The notes under the pieces were generated by a model. That model was not told where the DNA came from, did no database searches, and saw nothing but the letters and a program-made list of their open reading frames with translations. The translations under genes and the position numbers were made by a program. A DNA stretch of 64,000 bases from Oligoflexia bacterium (GTDB lineage: Bacteria; Bdellovibrionota; Bdellovibrionia; Bdellovibrionales; Bdellovibrionaceae), in NCBI GenBank assembly GCA_016861345.1, contig BOLD01000005.1:124001-188000 (forward strand), written 5' to 3'. Shown here in pieces: positions 42,393 to 51,713 of the stretch (position 1 is its first letter; each line of letters begins with the position of its first letter).

Positions 42393-42947
42393 TCAAGAAT
42401 TAAGAACCTTATTTTCAATTTTTGATCGAATAAAATACAAACTGACTGAAACTCCAAAAATTATCAAATTAAATGGACTCAAGAGTACCATTCCAGCTTC
42501 AGAAATCACATAACCCAAATACATTGGGTGTTTGATGTAACGATAGATTCCGCTACAAACGTGGCCACGGTTTGCGGGGGAAATGCCAATTGAAGTACCA
42601 AGTTCAACCGTAGCAAAGACCACTATTAAAAAACCCAAGATGGCCAAAAGGTCAGAAGCAAGAAAAAGAGATTTAGAAGCAACAGTTAGTCCAAAATACA
42701 AAAGTGGTATCGCCGAAGAAATATAGGCCAGTATACTTGGAACAAGTGTCGATCTTGTTTGAGAAGGCTTTCTTTTAAAAAAGAAATATCCGGCGGCAAA
42801 ATCTCTTAAGACCAACAATAAGAAAAAAATGAGCTGAGTTTGGTGCCACCGATACAACGCCAAGATACCAAACCCTATCATCATTGCCGAACCAAAGTAT
42901 TTTCCGTAATCGGTTATCACATTAGATTCCTGGCTCACCACGATCAC
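42393..42947 (-). CDS. Isoprenylcysteine carboxyl methyltransferase-like membrane protein
   Basis: SGIYRYIKHPMYLGYVISEAG motif with several TM segments. Confidence 0.7.
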   Translation of the reverse strand: MIVVSQESNVITDYGKYFGSAMMIGFGILALYRWHQTQLIFFLLLVLRDFAAGYFFFKRKPSQTRSTLVPSILAYISSAIPLLYFGLTVASKSLFLASDLLAILGFLIVVFATVELGTSIGISPANRGHVCSGIYRYIKHPMYLGYVISEAGMVLLSPFNLIIFGVSVSLYFIRSKIENKVLNS

Positions 42948-43278
42948 GGAGCGATTGGAACTCAGGCCTTTGAATCACTCGGATAAGAGCATCTTCAGCA
43001 CCAATTGCTTGTAGATATCTCAAAGTGTGTCTTGCCATGGCTTCCTTTAGCTCCTCCTTATTCGTGACCTCAGGAAATTCAGCATTAACACTAGAAATTC
43101 TTGGATCGAAAGATTCGCCTTTAACTTCGACTTCTTTTCTAAGCTCCATGAGTTGAGTAATTTTATATTCTTCTTCATCTGCTGAAAATAGACCGACCTC
43201 AACAGCATAAGCTTTTAGAGTCTGAATAGTCGCCCCAATAGCTAAAACAAGAGCAAGAATCTGTATTGTTTTTTTCAT
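42922..43278 (-). CDS. Small exported protein (118 aa)
   Basis: Signal peptide MKKTIQILALVLAIGATIQTLKAYA; overlaps the downstream gene by 26 bp. Confidence 0.55.
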   Translation of the reverse strand: MKKTIQILALVLAIGATIQTLKAYAVEVGLFSADEEEYKITQLMELRKEVEVKGESFDPRISSVNAEFPEVTNKEELKEAMARHTLRYLQAIGAEDALIRVIQRPEFQSLRDRGEPGI

Positions 43279-43288
43279 ATCGTCTCCC

Positions 43289-44065
43289 TTATGATCGCAA
43301 TAATTTAGTTTCGATTAGCCTTGCGACCTCTTCTGGCTGATCTACTGTTACAAAATGACTTGCGTGCTCAATTTCATAAAAATCAAATTTACCGAGATGT
43401 GCATCGTTTTTTAAAATATTTGGAGGCAAAAGTTTGTCATCTTTGCCACAAATAAAAACTTTTATCCCATTCTTCTTTTCAAGAGACTCCAGCATGACTT
43501 CTTTATCTAAAACATCAGTGCGGTTATCTCTAAAGAATGCAGACGAAACTTTGTCATTAAGAAGTATCGTTCTGCCTTCCAAGTTCTTAAAATACAAAAC
43601 ACCATATTCTGAAAGCCATTTTGCGAATGAAGCATCGTCTTGATTTTGAGACCAATCCAATTCGGCTTCCGCTAATGCAGGAGTTTTATGAGTTTCATAG
43701 TTGTCATTCGCTGCCGTTAGTGAGGCCCTTGAAAACGGAGTTGAAATGCAGACAAGACCAGCCACGCCTCCTTGAAGAAAAATGTCAGAAGCAAAAAAGC
43801 CACCAAATGAATGACCAAGGATATACTTAAGACCAGACTCATTTTTAATGGCCTCAGAAAGCAAAGAGACCTGTTCAACAAATGATTTTTTTCCAAGATA
43901 AGAAGAGTCATTTGTACCCTGAAAATCCACATAAATAATTTCAAAACTGCGATTCAATAAATCTAAACCTCTCATCGTGAGTGAGCTTAGTCCTGGCCCT
44001 CCCGATAAAACAAAAAGCTTAGGAGCGTTTACAACTGATGATGCAACTCTAGTTAGCTTTATCAT
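43289..44065 (-). CDS. Alpha/beta hydrolase
   Basis: LSGGPGLSS; nucleophile elbow GHSFGG; C-terminal HASHFVTVDQPEEVARLI. Confidence 0.8.
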   Translation of the reverse strand: MIKLTRVASSVVNAPKLFVLSGGPGLSSLTMRGLDLLNRSFEIIYVDFQGTNDSSYLGKKSFVEQVSLLSEAIKNESGLKYILGHSFGGFFASDIFLQGGVAGLVCISTPFSRASLTAANDNYETHKTPALAEAELDWSQNQDDASFAKWLSEYGVLYFKNLEGRTILLNDKVSSAFFRDNRTDVLDKEVMLESLEKKNGIKVFICGKDDKLLPPNILKNDAHLGKFDFYEIEHASHFVTVDQPEEVARLIETKLLRS

Positions 44066-45429
44066 GCAAGAACCTCAAAGTTATCTCTGAAAGACTGCGC
44101 GCTTAATTTCTTTGTCAGATCAAATTCTTTTAGCCAGCGATATAAAGTGGCCTCGCTTATCCCAAGACTGACGGCTGCTTTCCGTTTATTTCCGTTATAC
44201 TCATTGAGCGTTTTAATAACCTCTTCTTTACGAGCGTTGTTTTCTACGATTTCGGCCCTTGTGATATTTACTTCGTGAGGAGGCTTGCCGTATTCGATAG
44301 CTTCCGCGACAGCGGACTTGTCGATAGTCATTCGTGGAGACAAAACAACGATTCTTTCAATGACGTTTCTAAGCTCTCTAATGTTTCCCTGCCAAGGGTA
44401 GGCCAGTAATTCTTTTTCACCATCTGGAGTTAAATGAAACCTGGCCCCATCACGAGATAATTCTTCAATAAAAAGATTTGCATAGAAGATAATGTCTTCA
44501 GGTCGTTCTCTGAGAGGAGGAAGCTTAAGGATAAAGGTATTTAATCGTTGAAGAAGATCGAGACGAAATGTGCCATCGGTAACGAGTTTATTTAAATCCC
44601 TATGAGTGGCAGCAATAAATCGAACATTTATCTTCTTGGTCTTATTAGAGCCAAGAGCCTGAACTTCTTTTTCTTGAACTACTCGCAAGAGTTTCGTCTG
44701 AACGGAAGAAGAACATTCGCCAATTTCATCAAGAAAGAAAAGACCATTATGAGCAGTTTCAAGAAGCCCTGCTTTGCTGGTAATGGCACCAGTGAAAGCT
44801 CCACGTTCGTGACCGAACAAAATACTTTCGGCCATTTCTTTAGGGATACAGCCCATATTTGCAGTAACCGCCTTCACTTTCAGATTAAGAGCAATATGTT
44901 GGGCCAGAAACTCTTTTCCAGTTCCTGTTTCACCTAAAATCAGGATTGGTGCTTCAGAGTTGCTTCTCAAGATTGTATCAACTTTGCGAAGAACATCTTT
45001 CACTGCTTCAGACTGAGTAAGGTATTTTGTCTGGGCCTGCTCTCTATTGGCAACACTGAGTTGAGTCGCTTTTTTAAGGGAACCCGAAAGTTGTTCAAAA
45101 TAATTAGCATCTTTTACTATGAACTCAAAAAGTCTTCTTCTAGTGGCTTCGATAATACGTTTTGTGCTGGTGTCGCCACTAAGAACAATCAGAAATGTAC
45201 CAGGAGAAGTTTTGCTCATAAAATCTAAAAGATGAATGCCATCTTGCTCTTGTCCTTCAAAGTTAAGGTCAATCACAGCAGCATCGAAAACAGAATCTTT
45301 AACGATCTTTTTTGCTTTACTCACGTTATTTGCCGTCACGATCTCAAAGCTTGAGCGAAGACTCAGATGAAGTGTTTGCAGAATTTCTGAATCGTCATCA
45401 CAGATGAGAATTTTTGGCTTAATATTCAT
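44062..45429 (-). CDS. NtrC-family sigma54-dependent response regulator
   Basis: REC domain; GETGTGKEFLAQH; GAFTGA; Fis-type HTH at C-terminus (GNKRKAAVSLGISEATLYRWLKEF). Confidence 0.93.
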   Translation of the reverse strand: MNIKPKILICDDDSEILQTLHLSLRSSFEIVTANNVSKAKKIVKDSVFDAAVIDLNFEGQEQDGIHLLDFMSKTSPGTFLIVLSGDTSTKRIIEATRRRLFEFIVKDANYFEQLSGSLKKATQLSVANREQAQTKYLTQSEAVKDVLRKVDTILRSNSEAPILILGETGTGKEFLAQHIALNLKVKAVTANMGCIPKEMAESILFGHERGAFTGAITSKAGLLETAHNGLFFLDEIGECSSSVQTKLLRVVQEKEVQALGSNKTKKINVRFIAATHRDLNKLVTDGTFRLDLLQRLNTFILKLPPLRERPEDIIFYANLFIEELSRDGARFHLTPDGEKELLAYPWQGNIRELRNVIERIVVLSPRMTIDKSAVAEAIEYGKPPHEVNITRAEIVENNARKEEVIKTLNEYNGNKRKAAVSLGISEATLYRWLKEFDLTKKLSAQSFRDNFEVLA

Positions 45430-46787
45430 ACTACCCCCAAGCGTATCTCAAAGCAGGAGCCTCCAAGATCGCTTCGTTTATAAATCAATTTTCCACCGTG
45501 TGATCGAACAATGTGATTTGTTGATGAAAGTCCGAAGGCCTGTCTGTTGGCCTTTCCCGATTGTCCTCGCCCCTGAAGGTAAAGTGGAACTTTGTTTTCA
45601 TCCATTCCATCACCATCATCACAAACGCGGATAATGGCATTACTATCAATTTTTGAAATAGAAACTCGAACTTGGCCTTTGGCAGCTTCGATGCCATTTT
45701 CAAGAAGATTAACGATAGCTCGCCTTAACAGAGCTGGATCGTGTGGAACATGTAATGACTCGGAATCAAAATTCATCAGGATGCTCTTCTTTGTTCCAAG
45801 AGACTGAACTTGATGAACTCCATCTTGCACACATTCAATGATATTCAATTCCCTCAACGCCATTGGTTCTTCTTCTAAGTTCTTTTTGGCAGCAGTTACT
45901 TGACTTAAAATTTGGTCTGCAATTCGCGGGATACTGACGGAGGCTTCTTGTCTTGTTTCTGTATCCATTGATTCATCATTTGAAACCTTCGCCATTTGTC
46001 TTAAGGCCGCTACGGGGTTATGAAGATCATGAATCAATCTTTTGTATGATTCTGCGGACAGCTTCTTAGCCTTACTTTCTGCAAGTCGATCTTTTGCGTT
46101 TTCTAGAGATATTTTTGTAGATCGAACTGTGCTTCTAATCTCTTCAAGTTCTCTGATCTGGATGGGATCAGACTCAATATCGTTTTCATCGACCATACCT
46201 TTAATTTCAGCGTGTAATTGATCCATCGGACGAAGGGCTTTTTTAATGGCCTTTCTCATCTGACGTGCCGAAAACAAAGAAATAAAAAAGCTTACTGCAA
46301 ACACTCCAAAGAAAATGCCAATCGTGCTCATTAAAGATGGAAGTAAAGGCGAAATTATATAAATTGAAGTATCAAGGGATTGATGGCCCGATTTTCTAAC
46401 TTCAGAAGTTGTGACGATTTCATTTTTTCCAAAATCCATATCAAAGAGACGAAACTTAGTTTTTGGCTTAAGAAATGGTCTATCCAACTCTTCGAGACTT
46501 CTGCTTGAGGCAAGCACACTTCCCTCTTGAACCAAAACCACTTCGGAATGAGCAGTTTCTGCGACTGAGTGAAGCACTCGGAGCATCTCTGGGCGATCCG
46601 ATGATTCAACTAAAGTTGCCAAATACGGAGATAAGGCTTCGGCCATTTTCTTGTCAGTCTCCAATTTGCTTTCAAGTGATAGTGCCGCAAACAATCCAGA
46701 AATAAGAATAGCGGCAATCAAAGAGATGGCCCATCGGTAAGGATTCAAAGAAGAATTGACATGCTTAAATAATGAAATGCTTTTCAT
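45426..46787 (-). CDS. Sensor histidine kinase
   Basis: Two TM, H-box RLIHDLHNPVAALRQM, HATPase with DDGDGMDE. Confidence 0.88.
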   Translation of the reverse strand: MKSISLFKHVNSSLNPYRWAISLIAAILISGLFAALSLESKLETDKKMAEALSPYLATLVESSDRPEMLRVLHSVAETAHSEVVLVQEGSVLASSRSLEELDRPFLKPKTKFRLFDMDFGKNEIVTTSEVRKSGHQSLDTSIYIISPLLPSLMSTIGIFFGVFAVSFFISLFSARQMRKAIKKALRPMDQLHAEIKGMVDENDIESDPIQIRELEEIRSTVRSTKISLENAKDRLAESKAKKLSAESYKRLIHDLHNPVAALRQMAKVSNDESMDTETRQEASVSIPRIADQILSQVTAAKKNLEEEPMALRELNIIECVQDGVHQVQSLGTKKSILMNFDSESLHVPHDPALLRRAIVNLLENGIEAAKGQVRVSISKIDSNAIIRVCDDGDGMDENKVPLYLQGRGQSGKANRQAFGLSSTNHIVRSHGGKLIYKRSDLGGSCFEIRLGVV

Positions 46788-48280
46788 CGTTGCACCACCT
46801 TCTTAGATGGACAATTGAATGAAAGAGATACCTTTGCGTAATCAATATAAACGTCTGACAGAATATTTGGTCTAAAATTTTGCACACATTTAGAAACCCA
46901 ATAATTTGCCCTTGGGTGAAAGAGATTTACGGTAACAGCGGATTCTTCAGTTAGCTTAAGAGCAGACTTATAATACTCCTCTCTAAGTTTTCTATCCTGA
47001 GTCGCACGGGATTTTTTTAGTAAATTATCAAGCTCTTTACTCTTAAGACCGCTAAAATTGTCTGAATTATCTGATTCAAAGTTTTTTAAAAGAAAATCTG
47101 CATCAGGATAGTCCATATTCATAGCAACCAAAAACGCTTGATGAGATTTTTTGGCGTAACCATCCATAAGCTGATTCCATGCCATCAGATTCACTTCAAT
47201 ATTCCAGCCTTTATCCGTCATGGCTTTTTCAATCATCTTCTTCATTTCTTCTGCACGGGCAAGTTCACTCGGGATAACAATAGTAACCTTACTTTTGGGA
47301 GGACGAACATTCGTAACTTCCAGATCAGCTTTAACCTGAGAACCAGGAAGTCCATTTGGAACATAGCCATTGGCCTTGATTGAGTCTGGATAAAACCTCA
47401 TGCGAAACTCATCAACAGGGATATTACTTTTGAATAGCTGTCTTACTTGAAGGTTATTAAACGGCGTTTGAAGCGTATTAAGTCCGATGATCCATGTTGA
47501 GGCCACTGGACTAGAAATTTTCTGACCTATTTTAAAAATTGAATCTTCTTCAGTCAAAGGCCAATTCGCAAGATCGTTAATCTCTCCAATACGTGCAAGC
47601 CTTAGAGCTTCGCCTTCGGTAGTTTCTTTTAAGATCATCCGATCTATTTTGGGCTTACCAGAGTAATATTTAGGAAATGCTTCCAGAAATATTTCCTTTT
47701 TATTCTTATCTAAGGAAGAAAACCTAAATGGGCCTGAGCCGATGGGATTTACAAAAAACTTGGGGTCAGTAAGTTTTGATTTTGGAAGAACTTTTGCTGT
47801 CGCTCCTGCAAGAACAGACAAAAATGGAGGAAATGGATAATTCAATTCAATCTCAATGGTCTTATCATCAAGCGCACGAATCTTTTTGATAGAGTCATAA
47901 AACTTCCGAACCGTACTTTTATTTGAGAGCGCACGTTTAAGCGATGCCTCTACATCAGCGGCAGTGATTGATTCACCTGAATGAAAAAAGATATTTGGCT
48001 TGAGTTTAAAGGTAAGAACTTTTCCATCCTTACTGGTTGACCATGATTTGGCCAATGCTCCTTCAATTTTTAGTGACGGCGAAAATTTTAAGAGGCCATC
48101 ATAGATTAAATTGCCAACGACCAATGAAGCCGTGTCGTTCATCTTTATAGGATCAAATGAAATTGGAAGTGAGTAGATCGCCTTAACATAAGTTGGAGAT
48201 CCATTTTGAGCATAAGATGGGAGCTGGATTAAAAATCCAATAGAAACGATTATTGAAAGTAGCCTTCCACCGAAAATCAT
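46784..48280 (-). CDS. SBP family 5 substrate-binding protein (peptide-binding type)
   Basis: Signal peptide; YDGLLKFSPSLKIEGALAKSWSTSKDGKVLTFKLKPNIFFHSGESITAADVEASLKRA. Confidence 0.88.
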   Translation of the reverse strand: MIFGGRLLSIIVSIGFLIQLPSYAQNGSPTYVKAIYSLPISFDPIKMNDTASLVVGNLIYDGLLKFSPSLKIEGALAKSWSTSKDGKVLTFKLKPNIFFHSGESITAADVEASLKRALSNKSTVRKFYDSIKKIRALDDKTIEIELNYPFPPFLSVLAGATAKVLPKSKLTDPKFFVNPIGSGPFRFSSLDKNKKEIFLEAFPKYYSGKPKIDRMILKETTEGEALRLARIGEINDLANWPLTEEDSIFKIGQKISSPVASTWIIGLNTLQTPFNNLQVRQLFKSNIPVDEFRMRFYPDSIKANGYVPNGLPGSQVKADLEVTNVRPPKSKVTIVIPSELARAEEMKKMIEKAMTDKGWNIEVNLMAWNQLMDGYAKKSHQAFLVAMNMDYPDADFLLKNFESDNSDNFSGLKSKELDNLLKKSRATQDRKLREEYYKSALKLTEESAVTVNLFHPRANYWVSKCVQNFRPNILSDVYIDYAKVSLSFNCPSKKVVQR

Positions 48281-48319
48281 TCTTACCCCTTCTACAAATT
48301 CAGTCCTGCTCCTTCTAAC

Positions 48320-48336
48320 TGCGAGTGTTGTGCCAA
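48320..48336 (-). promoter_or_regulatory. Sigma54-type -24/-12 promoter upstream of the sensory operon
   Basis: Minus strand TTGGCACAACACTCGCA: GG-N10-GC, one mismatch to TGGCAC-N5-TTGC; about 40 nt before the SBP start codon. Confidence 0.6.
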
Positions 48337-48494
48337 AACAACAGGGCTTATTTATGCCAGAGCTTCTTAAATGACAAGCGAGGCGTAATTCTTAATTTTA
48401 ACAAGGGGTTATTTAATAATACTGAATCACAAGAGTGAAAATAGTGAAACTATTACATGGTTTCTGTAGTCACTTTGGCTCCACATCAGTGAGA

Positions 48495-48518
48495 GAGTCT
48501 CTCAAAAATGAGAGACTC
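48495..48518. terminator. Inverted repeat GAGTCTCTCA-AAAA-TGAGAGACTC
   Basis: 10-bp perfect stem just 3' of the HEPN-like gene; shares TCTCTCA with its promoter-side repeats. Confidence 0.55.
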
Positions 48519-48522
48519 CTAT

Positions 48523-49911
48523 TTAATCAATGTAGTCCTTGAAAAAAATTGCTTGATATACTTTAGAATTATTTTTTAATAACCCCTTAATCATATCAGT
48601 ATATGTTTTGGCCGAATCCTTATGCTTTAGGTGGAAGTGAGCCATCTTAAGCCATGCCGAAAACACATAATAAAATAATTTTTTATTATCAACATATTCA
48701 ACGGCCCCTTCGTGGACAAATTTACTTCTGGTTTTATATGCGGCTTCAAAAAAACCATAAACCTCATCATGTTTTGCGCCACCAGTAGGATCAATAATTG
48801 TGGCCATATATGTACTTAAATTTTTCTTGATTGATTTTCCATTCAAGCGAAACATCGCCTCGGAGGCAGAACAAAGAAGAACCGTTGAAACAGCTTTCCT
48901 AGTTACCGCATTGCCACCACCATCTTCATGTTCAAAAAACTGATATAGCAATTCTACTGAGTTCTTTAAACTTTCCCATGAAGCATTTGATGCTTTATGG
49001 GAGTATAGCCTCTCAGTTATTTCGGAAAACTTATTTTGTCGCAGCTTTTTCAGAAGATCATCACTAATGCTGACATTTAAATTAAACATGACATTTCTTC
49101 TAAAACGCAGTGGCTCAAAATCTTTTAATCCTACGCCGATGATTCCATTTGGTTCCAAGCGATCTAGTGGCGTTGGCATTAAATCACGATGACCTTCTCC
49201 ATTGGATTCTAATGAAAATAAGCCTCGGCAAAAAACAAAGAAAATTAAACTGGGATCATACTTCGAGCTTAAACTTTGCAATGATCCACTTAATTTAAAA
49301 ATCAAATAATGCCCACTGCAAACATCTTCTGACGGCGCATATTTGGCTCCACCAATTTGGCATAGTTGATGCCGAAATGTGGATATTTTATCCTTCCACA
49401 CCTTGGCCTTATTTGCTCTCAAATGATTTTTAAAATTTTTATGAGCCCACTTAAAGTGAATGCTCTCATCAGGTGCAATATTAGATAGCCATATGTCCTT
49501 GCCAATCTTTGTGTGATTCCTACTAAGTTTCTCTCCGGACCATTGAGCAAAAGGGTCAATAGACCTTATAAAAGGAACAAACACTAACCATTGCGAACTT
49601 AGATAACCGCCAACTTCTTTTAAGACGTTTTCAGTGATATGCGTGACTCCATTCTTTCGCGCTAAATCAAAAATATGTGGTGGGATGGATTCGTATTCTA
49701 AAAATGTTCCACCAACCTTCCATTCTTCAAGGGTTTTATAGTAATCGTAAATATCCCCCCAGAGTCCCTCGGCATTTTTTTTCGTCGGAAAGTCATTATC
49801 TTGAAAAACATCTAAGTCGAATGGATTTTTATCCCCCAACTTTTTGTCGCCCATAATTTTTTCAAGATTCTTGTGAATCCTTTTAAGAATTTTATCTTCT
49901 ACTTTTACCAT
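48523..49911 (-). CDS. Hypothetical protein with C-terminal HEPN-like (Apea-type) domain
   Basis: Rx4H motif in YKTRSKFVHEG with preceding helical DEVYGFFEAAYK. Confidence 0.55.
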   Translation of the reverse strand: MVKVEDKILKRIHKNLEKIMGDKKLGDKNPFDLDVFQDNDFPTKKNAEGLWGDIYDYYKTLEEWKVGGTFLEYESIPPHIFDLARKNGVTHITENVLKEVGGYLSSQWLVFVPFIRSIDPFAQWSGEKLSRNHTKIGKDIWLSNIAPDESIHFKWAHKNFKNHLRANKAKVWKDKISTFRHQLCQIGGAKYAPSEDVCSGHYLIFKLSGSLQSLSSKYDPSLIFFVFCRGLFSLESNGEGHRDLMPTPLDRLEPNGIIGVGLKDFEPLRFRRNVMFNLNVSISDDLLKKLRQNKFSEITERLYSHKASNASWESLKNSVELLYQFFEHEDGGGNAVTRKAVSTVLLCSASEAMFRLNGKSIKKNLSTYMATIIDPTGGAKHDEVYGFFEAAYKTRSKFVHEGAVEYVDNKKLFYYVFSAWLKMAHFHLKHKDSAKTYTDMIKGLLKNNSKVYQAIFFKDYID

Positions 49912-49971
49912 ATAAACTCCGCGTATAAATATTATGGGTTATTGCAGGTGAATAATCAATGACTTCAAATG

Positions 49972-50022
49972 TCTCTCATGCCAGTCTCTCATTTCTCATA
50001 AGGCTCTCTCACGCATGAGAGA
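49972..50022. repeat. Cluster of TCTCTCA(T) repeats with one inverted copy
   Basis: TCTCTCAT at 49972 and 49985, TCTCTCA at 50005, TGAGAGA at 50016. Confidence 0.6.
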
Positions 50023-50177
50023 ACCTTCACTCTACGGCATAATATTAGTCGAATCCGTAATTCTTAAATCATTTTAAACTCTTGGTTCAATTTTAAAGAT
50101 CAATTCATTCTCCCTGAATTACTTGGCACGCGTTTGCTCTTAAGTCCTCTCGTGAACCGAAAACGAAAGGAGGATTT

Positions 50178-50420
50178 ATGGACGGCTACTTCAAGCCAAA
50201 CTTCAAAAATGAAAAACGAGAGCTTCATGTTCTTAGCTTAGATGATTGTGAATTCGTTCCAGATGATGAACAAAAAACTCACTTCATCCCTGGGCGCAAA
50301 CACATTTGCCCTCGATGTGGGTCTGCTACTCACATCACAGGCGAAGACCCTTATTGCACAGACTGTAACTGGGATTCACTAACTGATCCCTTTTACGAGA
50401 AACAAAAATGTGCGGCTTAG
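50178..50420 (+). CDS. Small zinc-ribbon protein
   Basis: CPRCGSATHITGEDPYCTDC; RBS AAAGGAGG. Confidence 0.65.
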   Translation: MDGYFKPNFKNEKRELHVLSLDDCEFVPDDEQKTHFIPGRKHICPRCGSATHITGEDPYCTDCNWDSLTDPFYEKQKCAA

Positions 50421-50707
50421 TAGCGACCAAAGCTTTCATTAAAAAGATTTTGGCAAAAATAAACGATCAAAAGATTTATCAAGTGAAAAGTGGCAATCAA
50501 ACAGCGTGGATCACGCTCGATGAATTGATGAAAAGGAACAAAGAGCATCACTTTTATCTAAATTTATTAGGAGAACAAAAACATGAAAGCATTGAAAGAC
50601 ATTTTAGACACTCACATGGACAAATTGAAAACAACGAAATTCTATCGGTTTCATCTCTTCGTGCAAGGAGCGGAGAAAAAGAACACCGTAGGCATGGCCT
50701 ATCTTAA
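50408..50707 (+). CDS. Hypothetical protein; 3' part overlaps the next gene
   Basis: Start overlaps upstream stop; 125-bp overlap with 50583-51011 makes the 3' end uncertain. Confidence 0.35.
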   Translation: MCGLVATKAFIKKILAKINDQKIYQVKSGNQTAWITLDELMKRNKEHHFYLNLLGEQKHESIERHFRHSHGQIENNEILSVSSLRARSGEKEHRRHGLS

Positions 50708-51011
50708 AGAGGGTCAAAGCATCTATACGCTTCGCCTTTGGACGTTTCTCGATGATAAATACTTCCTTCTTCCAAGCAAGGAAGATTCAACTAAGTATTT
50801 ACTGATGACGCGAGAGCCGAATAAGTCCAACACATCAAAGAATAAATACTTCTGGAATATCGTTGGAAATGCCAAAGCCGATTCAACTAAAGGTGTGATC
50901 GAAATGAATTTTGATCTACTCGATAAAAAGATTTACATGAGCATTTACCCTGAAGAGTCAGCGACCCCCTACGGACAACCAGTTCCTGATGGAGCCTTAG
51001 AAGCTGCTTAA
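50583..51011 (+). CDS. Hypothetical ICE protein
   Basis: AGGAGAACAAAAAC before ATG. Confidence 0.6.
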   Translation: MKALKDILDTHMDKLKTTKFYRFHLFVQGAEKKNTVGMAYLKEGQSIYTLRLWTFLDDKYFLLPSKEDSTKYLLMTREPNKSNTSKNKYFWNIVGNAKADSTKGVIEMNFDLLDKKIYMSIYPEESATPYGQPVPDGALEAA

Positions 51012-51074
51012 AAACTAACTATTCGCGCGACCTTTTGAATTTTCAAAACAAGAAATTTTCATAAGGAGCAAACA

Positions 51075-51362
51075 ATGAACAAGAAACAAATGATTTTTAT
51101 GGTGGCCGTAGTGGCCGCTGTAGGTCTCTTCATGCCTGATCTTGCCCATGCTGGGCTTGAATCAAGCTTGATGGGAATTAAGTCAAAGCTTACGGGTGTT
51201 ATTCTCCCTCTGCTTTCGGTCATCGGAATTGCGATTGGAGGAATTTCCTTCTTCACAGGAAATCCAAATGCAAAACAACACATCGCCTACGCGATCATCG
51301 GCTGCATTATCGGCTTTGGCGCACAAGGGATCGTGGACTTTATCGCCCAAACAGTTCGCTAG
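51075..51362 (+). CDS. VirB2/TrbC-type pilin
   Basis: Signal peptide, two hydrophobic helices, first gene of the VirB-like block. Confidence 0.75.
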   Translation: MNKKQMIFMVAVVAAVGLFMPDLAHAGLESSLMGIKSKLTGVILPLLSVIGIAIGGISFFTGNPNAKQHIAYAIIGCIIGFGAQGIVDFIAQTVR

Positions 51363-51371
51363 AGGTGAAAA

Positions 51372-51713
51372 ATGGAAGAAGAAGGACTCATCACAACCAG
51401 AGTGCCACGCGCACTCGAAATGAAAAGTAAGCTCTTTGGGTATGAACTCCCTGATCTGCTTCTCATCTTTTTCAATCTTGCGATCACAAATTTGATGTTT
51501 GGCGGGACAGCTCTACGCTATCCGCTTGTGTGGGGAACAACACTCGCTTTGGCGTTGTTCCTCCATTTTGCGAAGAAAGGTCGTCCAGATAACTACGTTC
51601 AACATTTAGGCGAATTTCTCATCCGTCCTGCTTACTACGCAGCAGGTGGAGTTGATCGTCTTTATCGCAAATTTAAAGGACAGGTGAAAAATGTTTCAAA
51701 AGAAAAACGCTGA
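51372..51713 (+). CDS. VirB3/TrbD-type protein
   Basis: TRVPRALEMKSKLFGYELPDLLLIFFNLAI; located before the VirB4 gene. Confidence 0.7.
   Translation: MEEEGLITTRVPRALEMKSKLFGYELPDLLLIFFNLAITNLMFGGTALRYPLVWGTTLALALFLHFAKKGRPDNYVQHLGEFLIRPAYYAAGGVDRLYRKFKGQVKNVSKEKR

Noticed and set aside
42922-43278. 118-aa protein as a prenylated peptide pheromone precursor for the ICMT-like enzyme
   Set aside because: No cysteine and no CAAX-type C-terminus in the sequence.
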